Of a stretch of DNA of 64,000 nt, positions 11,967-22,793 are shown piece after piece. The notes beneath the pieces are model-generated. The model was not told where the DNA came from. It ran no database searches and saw nothing but the letters and a program-made list of their open reading frames with translations. Location: assembly GCA_006386115.1 (NCBI GenBank), contig VFIW01000002.1:310001-374000 (forward strand). The letters are read 5' to 3'. The DNA comes from Globisporangium splendens (lineage: Eukaryota > Oomycota > Peronosporomycetes > Pythiales > Pythiaceae). Position numbers and translations under genes: made by a program. Numbering within the stretch: position 1 is the first letter of the stretch; each line of letters opens with the position of its first letter.

Positions 11967-14900
11967 ATGAGCGGTCTGGAAATGGTCCATGGGGCCAAGT
12001 GCTACGTGCCGGACGAGACCCACGTGTGGCTCGCGGCCGAGGTGATCCGCGAGGAGAACTCGGGCGACGGCAAGGTGCGCAAGATCTACGCCAAGGTGGA
12101 GCTCCCCCCCAGTCCCGATGCGCCGGTGGACGACGCCGCGCCGGAATATGAAGAGCGCATGATCGACATGAACGACAAGCAAATCAAGGCGCTCATGAAC
12201 GTCCACCAGCTCGAGTCGCTGCCGTACCAGAACGAAAACACGGGCGAGTGTGGCATTGAAGATATGATCACGCTCAACTACCTCCACGAAGCTGCGATCT
12301 TGTTCAACGTCAAGACCCGTTTCCAGAAGAGTCTCCCGTACACGTACACGGGGGACATCTGTATCGCGGTGAATCCGTACCAGTGGCTCCCGGATCTGTA
12401 CGCGGACGAGCAGCACTTGCGCTACTTGAACCAACCAAAAGAAGAGCTTCCACCCCATGTGTATGCGACCTCGGTCGCGTCCTACGACAACATGCGTCGC
12501 ACGGAACGCAACCAGTCGATCTTGGTCAGTGGTGAATCTGGTGCCGGTAAAACGGAGACGACCAAGATTCTGATGAACCACTTGGCGACGATCGCCGGTG
12601 GTCTGAACAACTCGACCATTAAGAAGATTATTGAAGTGAACCCTCTGTTGGAGTCTTTTGGTAACGCCAAAACGGTGCGTAACGACAACAGTTCTCGATT
12701 CGGCAAGTTCACACAATTGCAGTTTGATCGCGAGGGAACGCTGGTGGGTGCCAAGTGCCGCACGTACCTTTTGGAAAAGACGCGTGTGATCAACCATGAA
12801 GCCCCAGAGCGAAACTACCACATTTTCTACCAGGTGCGCACGTTGTACTCTTTTGCTATCATTGCAGGCTTCAGATAGCACTGACTTTGTTTATTGTGGC
12901 CTCATTTTCATCTATTTTTTTGCATTAGATCTTGGAAGGTGACAGTGCCGCAGAGTTCCTCTTGGACCCGTCCAAGACGTACGCGTACACTGGCAACAAC
13001 AGTGCTCAGAAGATCGAGGGCATATCGGATGCCAAGCACTTTGAGAAGACGCGCGATGCGTTGGAGCTGATTGGTCTTACCCCAGACGATCAGAAGCCGC
13101 TCTTTGAAGTCTTGGCGGGTGTATTGCAACTCGGTGAGATCAGTTTGCTCTCGAACCCAGCGAATGATGAAGAGTCTTTGATTGCCGAGGGAGATGCTGG
13201 TGCGACCGCGGCCACGCAATTGCTCGGTGTTTCCTGGGAAGCGATTCAGAAAGCACTTTGCTCGCGTACGATGCGCGCAGTGAACGATGTGTACAGTGTG
13301 CCATTGCGCAAGGAGCAAGCGATGGACTGTCGTGACGCGCTCGCGAAAGCTATTTATTCCAATGTCTTTGATTGGCTCGTGGCGTCGATCAACCAGTCGC
13401 TTTCCGATGATAAGAACATGTTCAACCACGTTGGTGTGTTGGACATCTTCGGTTTTGAGCACTTCAAGCACAACTCATTTGAACAATTCTGCATCAACTA
13501 CGCCAATGAAAAGTTGCAACAGAAGTTCACGCAAGATGTGTTCAAGACGGTGCAAATCGAATACGAAGAAGAAGGCATTACGTGGAACCATATCGAATAC
13601 GCGGATAACCAAGACGTGTTGACCGTGATTGAGTCGAAGATGGGTATCATTTCGCTTTTGAACGAAGAATTGATGCGTCCAAAGGGTAATGAAGAATCGT
13701 TCATGTCGAAGGTGGCGTCCTTGCACAAGGAAGATATGGCGCACGTTATTGAATTCCCACGAACGTCTCGCACTGAATTCTTGATCAAGCACTACGCCGC
13801 GCCAGTCATGTACGATTCGGTTGGTTTCTTGGAAAAGCACAAGGACGCTTTGCTCCCAGACTTGTCGGAATTGATGCGCGGATCCTCGAAGCCATTCCTT
13901 TCGGCCTTGTTTGAACCAAAACCTGTGCCACAAGCTGCTGCCGCCGACCCCACGGCTCGACGAAAGCGTGGTGGTGGCGGTGCGTTGACCCTCTCTACTG
14001 TTGGCACTCAGTTCAAGGAAAGTCTGGGTGAACTGATGACCACGATTCAGGCCACGAAGGTGCACTACGTGCGTTGCATCAAGCCAAACTCGATTAAGAG
14101 CCCAACTGTTATGGATCAGCAGATGGTTGTGTCTCAGCTGCGTTGTGCTGGTGTGATCGAAGCCATTCGTATCGCGCGTGCTGCGTACCCGAACCGTCTT
14201 CAGCACAGTGAGATTCTGGATAAGTTCTGGCTGTTTGTTCCTCGGCAAGGAGAAACTGCGCGTGAAAAGTGCGAGCTGCTGATGGAGAAGCTCAAGTTGT
14301 CGACTCCTGAGCAGTACCAAATGGGTAAGACTCGCGTGTACTTCCAACTTGGGGTCCTTGAAGAGCTCGAGGATCGCCGTAAGAAGTTCTTGGATGCCAA
14401 GGCGACGTACCTCCAGGGTGTCATGAAGACTTTCACACAGAGAATCAAATACGTTCGACAACTGGCTGCGATCATCAAGTTGCAGGTATGGTGCTTTCTT
14501 GTATGTCATTATGTTGTGGTCTCATGCTAACTCTTTTTTTTTTTCCCGCTCGTTCCATTATTAGTCTGTTATTCGTTGCGTCATTGCGATGCGAAGATAC
14601 AACACTTTCATGAATGGTCTCATCAAGGCTCAAGCACGCTGGAGAGGCATTGAGGGACGCAAGCACTACGCCGAAGTGAGGAGCAACCACTATGCTGTGA
14701 TTATCCAGCGATACGTGCGTGGTTTTGTTTTGCGGTGAGTCTTGATATGTTCAATTGCTACATCGTACTCTGTATGCGATCGCTTATACTAAACATGTTC
14801 AATTTTTACCTTTGCAGTCACAAATACACGAAATTGCGCGCGATGATCATTCGCGTGCAAGCCATGGTTCGTATGAAGATCCAACGACCAAAGTACCTTG

Positions 14901-16072
14901 CTGCGCTCCAAGAAGAGAAGCTGCAGGCCGACATGGTCTACCAACTGCAACAGCTGAAGGCCCGTCTTCAAGAAGAGCAAGAGCGCAATGCGAGATTACA
15001 AGAAGAGCGACTGAGTCTTACTGCTGCCGACGCTCCGGTGCCACCACGCCGTGCTAGTGTCGTTGCTGCGTCGAATGTTGTCATCGCCGATGCCGGTGGC
15101 ATGATTGAGAAGCTTCAGGAAGAAAACTCCAAGTTCCGTTCGAAGAACGACGAGCTGAAGGCGACCGTGAAGGCTCTGAAGGCCGAAGTTGAGAAGTACA
15201 AGTCGGAGAAGGAAATGAGCCACGCTGGTAACCACGTGAAGGTTCGTCAGTTGGAAGACACTGTGCGCGAAAAGGACAAGCGCATCGCTCAATTGGAGGC
15301 TGAAAACGCGAAGTTGACGGAGCAGGTGCACGAGCTCCAGGCGAACGGCCATGTGACGTTCGAGAAGAAGGCCAAGGAGAAGCGTTCGATTTTCCGCACG
15401 CTTGGGTCGAAGAAGGAAAAGAAGTCGGAAGCCGTGCTTCTCGACTCGCTGACTGGTGATGACGACCCTACTGGATCGAAGACGTCGGATGTGCGCCCTT
15501 CGGAGCGTCACTTCCCTAAGCTTCCAAGCATGAGCATCCCGAAGGCGAAGTTCTGGAGCAAGTCCAAGACTGAAAACGGTGAGGGCCATGAGGACCGCGA
15601 TTCCAACGGCGAGGATTCACCAAACGGTACGATGACGTCTAGCCAGGCAGATTCGATCACTGCCGCACCACGTAACACTATCGTGAAGAGCATGGAAAGC
15701 GGTGTGACTGGCGCGATGACGAACCTCAAGGGCAAGATGGCTGCGGTGAAGACCATGTACAACACGAACGCGTCCAAGGGCAAGCGATCGGGCAGCAAGG
15801 GCGAGGAATCGGACCGTCCTCAGTTGGCGGCGCTCAACAAGGATCGACCAATCCGTGAATCGTTCAACTTGGATGCGCTTCCGGAAGTGTCGTTGCCTGT
15901 TGGATGGGAAGCCAAGGTGTCTCGATCGACGGGCCGCGTGTACTACGTGAACCGCAAGTTAGGTAAATCGCAGTTTGAGCGTCCGACGCTCGCGTCGTTG
16001 AAGGCGCAGAAGCTTGCGCGTCAGAAGCCGTCCAGTACCGCTGGCGCCAACGGTACTCCTGCGCAGCCTTAG
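11967..16072 (+). CDS. Unconventional myosin heavy chain with IQ motifs, coiled coil and WW domain
   Basis: Four exons (11967-12833, 12929-14485, 14565-14734, 14818-16072) join in phase to 1282 residues. The motor contains the P-loop GESGAGKT near residue 189, switch I NDNSSRFGKF near 240, and switch II DIFGFE near 460. A converter region follows, then about five IQ-like helices spanning exons 2-4 (AAIIKLQ, LIKAQARWRG, AVIIQRYVRG, MIIRVQAMVR). A charged coiled coil (about residues 900-1080) and a Ser/Lys-rich linker lead to a WW domain (LPVGWEAKVS...YYVNRKLGKSQFERP) at about 1222-1252, just before the C-terminus. Stramenopile myosins with C-terminal WW domains are known and are usually placed in class XXI or a related oomycete class. 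The WW domain would bind proline-rich partners, suggesting cargo or scaffold attachment. No break is visible. Confidence 0.93.
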
Positions 16073-16350
16073 GCAAAGAAGAAGAAGAGAGAGAAACAAG
16101 AAGCGGAACCACATGCGCTTTGTTTTTTTTTGTGTGTTAGTGTACATATGCCGCCTAGGCCACGTAGAAGGTTTTATTTTGCTTTTTCCTCTGTCATGAC
16201 TTGAAATAGACTTATGATCTGCGATCATGGCACGAAGAATGAAAAGCATCAGGAGATGGCGACTTTGGGGTTGCTTGTTTCTCGTTTCAGGGAATACTTG
16301 ACACATGGGATACAATATGACGATAAATAATCTACAACAATGTGGTCCGA

Positions 16351-17247
16351 CTAGCGCGGCGTGGACGCGCTGCCCCGGTTGTTCTCGGTCTCCAGGAGCT
16401 TCCGGCTGGAGCGCTCGCGGCGGCGGAAGTTGTTCAAGTGGAGCGGGTTCGAGTCCACGAGGCTCTTCTTCTCGTCCGTCGACTTGTACATGAGCACGTT
16501 GGCGCTCGCGTTCTGCGTGAGCGGTCTCTGCGGCGGTCGGCCACCTCGTCCGCTACCGCTTCGTCCACTGCTGCTGCTGGTTGTGGAACGCACGGACGAG
16601 CCGCTCGAGCTCGGGGTGAATGGACTCGGCAGTGGACTGATCTCGTCAATGTTGACGCTGCGGTTGTCGTCGCTGTCGTCGACGCTCTCGTTGTCATGGA
16701 CGGCGGCAGAACTCGAGTTCGACGACGACGACGCCTTCTTTGCGAGCGTGCTCGTGAACCGCATCATGACCGAGCCTCTTCGAATCGCGTTCGCCACGGA
16801 CATGCCGCGCGTTCGCTCCTTTTCCTTTTCCTTCTCCTGGAATCGCGTCGGCGGGAGCACCGGTTTCCCATGACTGCTGATCGGACCGTTGGGGTTGTTG
16901 GCGCCTAGAATCGCGCTCGACATGCGGCGGAAGCGCGTCGACGACATGGACGACTCGTTCGAGATCTCCTCGCCCAGACGCTCGAGGTCCGTCGGCACGT
17001 GCTTATGCGCGTCGTTCGCCTTGTTGATCGCGTCGCACTGCGCGCGCACACTCGTGAGCTCGTCGTCGAGCGCATTGAGCTCGTCTGTGAGCTTCTGCAC
17101 CTTGTTGGAGCCCTTGACGGCTGCGAGCTCGCGCGTCGTGGTCACCGTCAGGATCTCGCGCTGCAGCTTGGTGTTGCGCATCACGAGCGCGTGGATCTCC
17201 TCCTTGATGCGCTCGTTCTCGGCGCGGATTTCCACGAGCGTCGTCAT
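16351..17247 (-). CDS. Coiled-coil, serine-rich protein of unknown function
   Basis: Single open frame from ATG at 17247-17245 to TAG at 16353-16351 (298 residues). Residues 1-75 form a clear coiled coil (MTTLVEIRAENERIKEEI, followed by Leu-rich heptads). The rest is Ser/Arg/Lys-rich and low in complexity, with Ser and acidic runs around residues 175-200 and an RS/RG-rich stretch near 230. The frame stays open upstream to about 17433, so the true start could be further 5'. I recognise no domain. The gene is convergent with the myosin (278 bp between stop codons). It appears intact. Confidence 0.6.
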   Translation of the reverse strand: MTTLVEIRAENERIKEEIHALVMRNTKLQREILTVTTTRELAAVKGSNKVQKLTDELNALDDELTSVRAQCDAINKANDAHKHVPTDLERLGEEISNESSMSSTRFRRMSSAILGANNPNGPISSHGKPVLPPTRFQEKEKEKERTRGMSVANAIRRGSVMMRFTSTLAKKASSSSNSSSAAVHDNESVDDSDDNRSVNIDEISPLPSPFTPSSSGSSVRSTTSSSSGRSGSGRGGRPPQRPLTQNASANVLMYKSTDEKKSLVDSNPLHLNNFRRRERSSRKLLETENNRGSASTPR

Positions 17248-18194
17248 CTCCTCTGCGCTGCGTGTCGTTCGTTCCTGATGCGTCGCGTGATGCCAAATGT
17301 TCAGTGTGGCACACTGCGAACAAGAGCAAGAGTGCTGTGTGCGCTTGTGCTTGTGTACAATGTGCACGGTTTGTCTGTCTATTTCGGTTCGAGTCCAGTT
17401 GGACAAAGTCACTTTTATATTATACCCTGTCAAGTATGATATGAAAGATAACGAAGCGATTTAAAGGGACAGTTGAGTGATTGATTGTGTATTGCTAAAA
17501 CCTCTCATGTTAGATAGTTGTATCACCTTTATAGTGGAAAGTACCTTTGGTGTTAGATATAGACGGCACTTTTGTACGTTGGAGGTCTGACTGTTGTGTC
17601 CGGATGTGCGCCACTACAAGAGGTGGGATTTGTATTGCCTTAAACTTGGGTTGAGTATGTGTACTCGCATTTTCGCACAGCGTCTGTTTTGAATGTGAAA
17701 TACACACACCAGCAAATAGAAACACAATTTGCACGTAAAGAACACACAAAAACACCCGTGCATGCAGCTTGTGGCGGATTGCTTCAATACGGTGCTGGCT
17801 TAGATCGAACGCATGCTTGCTTTTACATGGGCAACACATAGCAGATGTGCGCTCTGTGTTGAATGCACTGGTTTATTGAACAGAGACCACGTTTCGGTGC
17901 TTCTTTTCGAATGCTGACCCACTTGCTGCTGGGCAAATGTAAATGTAGAGACGACACAACAAGAACAGCAAAAGCATAGAATTAGCATCTCGACTTGGAC
18001 GAGTTAGGAGAAAAAGTTCAATAAAATCCCGACTAAACTGTATTCATCCAACTCGCCTCTTTATAAGGCACATTGTTTTGTCAAGTCAATTAATCGGACT
18101 CGCCATAAGACACAAATAGAGGTTTTGCTTGCATTTCCGTTAAGTTCGCACTGATCATACAATGCAAGCACTCACTTTCCAATAAACACGACAA
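17248..18194. other. Intergenic region between divergent genes
   Basis: About 950 bp, AT-rich between 17450 and 18120, without supported coding sequence; presumably promoters of the coiled-coil gene (minus) and MED11 (plus). Confidence 0.5.
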
Positions 18195-18698
18195 ATGGAG
18201 GGCGAATTGGACAGTCGCGTGCACTTTTCGGACGCGAACGATCCGTGGGCATCGTCGCGCCACGTCGCCGTGCTCCAGTCGCTCGACGCCGTCGAGAAGG
18301 TACTGCTGCGTATGCACATGCGTCTCTGCGTGTCATCCCTCCGTCTTCCCGCACTTAATGAGTCTCTCTCTTCGTGGCTGTAGAAACTCGTCGCTGCGCT
18401 GCGCACGGCCGCGACGGCCATGAGCCACGTGGCGCCGCGGATCTCGTCGGATGAGAGCGCGACGACGGCGTTCAACAAGTCGTCGACCGAGTTCCTGCAG
18501 CTCATCAAGGAGATCCACACGGAGCTGGCAAGCCACATCCACCTCGTATCGGACTACCGCACGTACGGCCGCAGCACGTACGGCGCCGAGAAGGACTTTG
18601 CGATCAGCCGCGACAAAGTGACCGTCGTGTCGGAGCAGCTGCAGCAGCTCTCGCGGTATCTCGAGGAGAACTTTGTGCCGGAAGAAGGAATTAATTAA
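18195..18698 (+). CDS. MED11: Mediator complex subunit 11
   Basis: Two exons (18195-18299 and 18384-18698) join in phase to 139 residues. The N-terminal half has LQSLDAVEKKLVAALRTAA, the family's helix in which L..L..VE starts the four-helix bundle. The second half has STEFLQLIKEIHTELASHI followed by DYRTYGRSTYG, which matches the FMQSIKEIQ...EYRPFEKCDYG region of plant MED11. Known role: head-module subunit of Mediator, partner of MED22, needed for RNA polymerase II preinitiation complex assembly. The length is typical of the family. It sits tail-to-tail with the ARMH1-like gene (92 bp apart). Confidence 0.8.
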
Positions 18699-18790
18699 AA
18701 GGGGGTTCAGAGTAACCTTTAGCGGAGTGGAGACACCCCGGAATGGTTAATGAGGTATTTTTTTGTTGACGGTATGCAATTGCATTGGGT

Positions 18791-21018
18791 TTATTTATCG
18801 TGAGATCGCGCTGGTGATAACGATGCTACAGAGTCCCAAGAGATGGTCCGGAATTGCGCAAAGTGGTGCTGCAATCGCACGCGCATCTGCTGTTCGCACT
18901 GCTCGTCCATGTCGTCGCAGTACAATTCGCGCTCGTCGTACTCTGGATCGCGATGCGGTTGCCATTGGAGCTGTTTTTATTTCGCGGCATTGTCGACAGC
19001 CAAATAGAAAGAATGATTCGCGGGTTATCAACAGAAATGGACGTGCCACCGCTACAAGATGCACGCTGACTCACCTCAGGTACGTAATCCCGCACGGCCG
19101 CGTCGATGTCGACTTCGATATCGCTCAGTTCCAGATCGATGGGGTCCGCTGAGGCACTGGTGGCGTCGCGTTTCAGTTGAATCGGTTTCCGCCAGCCATT
19201 TTGGTAGAACTGGAGTGTCAGCATTCGCTGGTGGTTTTCGCTCTCGAGCAAGGCTGCGGCAAAGTGTTCGGGCTGTAGCGTTCGCCACGAGAGCAGCCTT
19301 TTCATGGAGAGAGCGAAGATTCGAGCGAGGTGCGCTGCTGCAGCCTGTGTATCGCAATCACACTTTGTCAGCGTCACGTCCTCGTGGAACAATGACAAAC
19401 CCGCAAGCGCCGCCAATATGACAGCGACGTTGTCCCACCTGCGGACATTTTGTGAACACGAAATGGATCGCGATCGCTGCGGCATACCACTTCAGCGATC
19501 GCGGGTGCTCTGCCAGCAGCCCAAACGACAGCGGCACGAGAACCTCGCATTGCGTGACCTCAACACAGAGATCAAGGGCATCCAATGTGAACAACCTGGG
19601 CATTCAGAGGGTGACACCTCAGACTCGACATGCGTATGCATGTAAACGAAAATACCATGATGGGCAGGATCGCTGGCGTCGAGTGCACCAGCGTGTTGAT
19701 GGACCGAGCGGCATGCACAAACGGAGAGTGCATGTGGCTAAACGTCTCATACTCGCGCGAGCTCTGAATGGACGCCAATCGCTTGTCCACGCTGGCGTCG
19801 CCGACAAAATACATACAAACAAAAGGCAATCATTAAAATGGCAACAATGAAGCAAGACATTCTCGTCGACCACGCACGATTCAGATGCCAGGGCAGTCTA
19901 CCTGATCCATTCAACGAGCGCTTGACAGATCCTGCCCTGTATATAGTTGCACCAGCAGCTTGTAAGTTCGGGAAAAGCCAAAAAGCCCACATTCTTCTCT
20001 CGCACTCGTACCTGCAACTGCTCGTTCTGCAAGAGCGAATGCACAAGTTCGAGTCCCTCGTGCTGCAAGTGGATGTCGCTCGACTGGAGAATCCCCATTG
20101 CCAGCGCGACGAGCTGGACGGCTTTCGCGTTGCGATACTTGAGATCCACGTAGAACGAGTCTGGCGTGATGAGGTGCCGAAGTATCTGAGAAAGACAAGT
20201 CAGAAGCCACTAAGTCAGCTTTTCAATCCCTCTCGAGAAGCCACCTATGCTCGTTTTCAAATACCTGAGCGCCAAAGATCTGCACATTTGTATCCGGGTA
20301 CTGCATAATTAACAAGATCACGCCATGCACCTGCTCGAGGCTGTTTGGATTCCCCACGAGTTGCTCCAGCAACGCATCGCGACACAGAGTCCACAGCGTC
20401 GAGTCCATGTCGCTACACGCCTGCGAGCCAGCGAGCGCACCTCGGATCATCGCGAGTTCACCTCCATGGCGACTGATCTCTTCTTTGTGCGATCGCCCAC
20501 GCTGTGAAATGTGGTGGAGAATGTCGAGGATGACGGTGCGATCGGTGTCACCCACGCCAGCACCAGCAGACTGACTTCTTGGTGAGCTCAGCACCCAAAG
20601 CAGCAGTGGCAGTCCATCGGCTTGCTGGAACTCCCGACAGTACGCATGAATGTTGACCGAAGTAAAGAAGAGCTGGATGCACGCCAACTGATCTGAGAGC
20701 GCAAAGCAGGTCGCAGTCGTCGTAATCGCAGGTTCATTTGCTGCTGGCAACGTGCTCGTGCTTTTCTGCATCTACACGAGGATCCGCGCGAGGAAAAGCG
20801 CGACATCGGCGCCACATTCGCGCTCGAACTCGCCGCGAAAGTGCGTAAACTGGAACTGGTCGCGAAACCATTCCAAGAGTTTCTTGCGACGGGGTTTGGA
20901 CGCTGTGCCATGATGAAGTTACAACGAGAATTCGCTGCTCAATACTGAGAAAGCAGGGTAAGCGCTGTTGATCGTGCACGCACTCACCTTCGTCCCACTC
21001 GCGAAGCAGTGCGCTCAT
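18791..21018 (-). pseudogene. ARMH1 (C1orf228)-like armadillo-helical protein with internal TAG
   Basis: Eight or so exons on the minus strand. Exon 1 is 21018-20988 (MSALLREWDE), exon 2 is 20902-20265, exon 3 20185-20012, exon 4 19936-19902, and further exons end at 18791. The order of motifs (LREWDE near the start, GADVALFLARIL, YCREFQQADGLPLLLWVL, ILDILHHISQRGRSHKE, LRHLITPDSFYVDLKYRNAKA) follows vertebrate ARMH1, which has a similar EWD start and EFLEVGGVLTLLEILG segment. In exon 2 the frame reads ARILV, TAG (20774-20772), MQKSTS and then continues in the same frame, so translation would stop after about 54 residues. All checked splice phases otherwise agree. ARMH1 has a distribution typical of ciliary proteins; that role here is inferred. 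Confidence 0.6.
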
Positions 21019-21340
21019 GACTCTGGTAGACAAGCTCTCAAGCCACACTGCTGTTGAAGGCGGACGAAAAAGTACACAAGCAAAAATAGCTGCCAATGAT
21101 CGATATTGCTCAATTGTTCAACCAATATTGCTAAATTGTCAATTCGTTTGTGTAATTGGAGCAGCAATTCAGGCGGCTGCGTTCGCTTCGTTCCTTCATT
21201 GTCAGCATCAGCAACCACCCTCTGGATCGATTCTCGGTTTAATTGACTTCGATCTTGTTAAAAAGAAGTGTACGAAACGGAACTACACGAATAGAACAGC
21301 GTATCTAGATGATTCAATGCGAGGTTATCGAGCTGGAAGT

Positions 21341-21460
21341 TGTAACGGGAATGCCCGTTACACGGCGTACACGTGCGTTGAGGGAGCGCAGGTGAGAGGA
21401 AGGATACAGCAGTAACGCTGTGCCCAAGGAGAAGGAAGGGAGCTTTGCGTGATAATGTAA
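21341..21460. mobile_element. Remnant of a gypsy LTR
   Basis: The sequence starts TGTAACGGGA and for about 110 bp resembles the first 110 bp of the LTRs at 22197 and 29381, including the ACACGTGCGTTGAGG core and the GGAAGGGAGCTTTGCG segment, with substitutions and an insertion. No internal region follows, so it is a solo or truncated LTR of a related family. Confidence 0.65.
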
Positions 21461-21469
21461 GAGGGCGCT

Positions 21470-22140
21470 GTTCTCAACAGTCCCTCAAACACGGCACACA
21501 CGCCTGTGCGATGAGGAAGCAACTCCCCCGACTTAGAGGGAGGAAGGATGACTTGACAGATCGGTGGTAAAACTGCAACGGAATTGAAATGTGGTTGTGG
21601 TTCCTGTCGCTACTTGTAAATGAACCCTAAGGGATCCTACACATTTTATAACTGAAACCTAAACATACACAATAAAACCTATGAATCTGATATATAAAAC
21701 CTTGGGTACACTGAGGTTGAACCTAGGGGATCTTCTGGAAAATTGAACTTCAGGTCTTGTGGAAAATCCCTGCGAAGTGACTGGCTCGCGCCACTGTAAG
21801 AGGTTATCCGAGACAGCCTCTAACACGGCACGCATGCTTGCGCTTGAGAGGAAGACTTGAGAGGAACTTGGCAAAAATGCCACTGATTTGAAATGAGCTT
21901 ATGGTTCCTGACACTACATATAAAACACCACTAGAACTCCTACAGGTTTTATGCATGAAACCTGGACATGCAGAAATAAAACCTATGAATCTGATATACA
22001 ATACCTTGGGTATACTGAGGCTGAACCTAGGGGATCGTCGAGAAACTTGAACTCCAAGTACCGCGAAGATTCCCTGCGAAGTGATTGGCTCACACCACTC
22101 ACTTCAGGTGGCAGAGACTCGTCGATCTCGTCACCAGTGC
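21470..22140. repeat. Pair of diverged direct repeats, LTR-like
   Basis: Two copies about 330 bp long (about 21470-21805 and 21806-22140) share blocks in the same order: AACACGGCAC, TAAAACCTATGAATCTGATAT, CTTGGGTA, GAACCTAGGGGATC and CCCTGCGAAGTGA. They are clearly related but well diverged. No coding frame is supported. They are probably LTR debris of an older element that received the younger insertion at 22197. Confidence 0.6.
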
Positions 22141-22196
22141 AGTTTCCCAAGTAGGAACCACCACTCAGTATTTGATTAGTACATGGGTGTCATTAA

Positions 22197-22583
22197 TGCA
22201 ACGGGACTCGTTACACGGAGTACACGTGCGTTGAGGAAGCGCAGGTGAAAGGAAGGGAGCTTTGCGCGTTACCGTGCAAATTGAGAAGTGAATTAAAACG
22301 TTAAAGTGCTAACATGCAATCGTAGTGACTGAAACCTACGGTGTCTCTCATTGGTAGATAATCGGATGTCCAGTCCGACTATCATCCAATGGGATTAAAT
22401 CTTAACGGCTTAGTCTTATTGGCTAATATGCAAATGGCTACGTACAGTGTTCATGAGTGACACATATTAATGTGTCTCCAACTGTACGACGTGGGTGGGT
22501 TCGGAAGAGGTGGTAAAACCCATGTGGGAGAAAACCCACACTCTCCTGACCCGGGAACCCATGTAATGGGAGGCCCCATTACA
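22197..22583 (-). repeat. 3' LTR of the gypsy element
   Basis: 387 bp, bounded by TGCAAC (window-left end) and ATTACA (right end). The canonical left end in the partner LTR is TGTAAC, so one terminal base has changed. An open frame of 78 codons inside both LTRs is not considered a gene. Confidence 0.9.
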
Positions 22584-22595
22584 TCATCCCCCCGT
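22584..22595 (-). other. Polypurine tract
   Basis: Read on the minus strand, the bases immediately before the 3' LTR are ACGGGGGGATGA, the expected position and composition of the plus-strand primer for reverse transcription. Confidence 0.6.
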
Positions 22596-22793
22596 AAAGC
22601 GATTGGTCACGTAGAAACGCGCGCGACCAATCCATCTTGTGTTCTTCTGTGTTCTTTGGTGTTCTTCCGTGTTCGGAGGAACTGGTCACAGAAGGCAGAG
22701 CACTGAGTCTTGCGGGCTCAGTTCTCAGTGTGCGCCGTGCCCAACAGAGAGCTTTCCAGACGCCGCAAGCTGTGCGAGGTGAACCTCGTACAA

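Noticed and set aside
11928..14509. Long minus-strand frames opposite the myosin
   Set aside because: Antisense shadows of a strongly conserved plus-strand gene, with His/Val/Leu-rich composition typical of such shadows.
22470..22706. 78-codon frame starting in the LTR, repeated near 29654
   Set aside because: It occurs in both LTRs because the LTRs are duplicates, and has no start context or family support.
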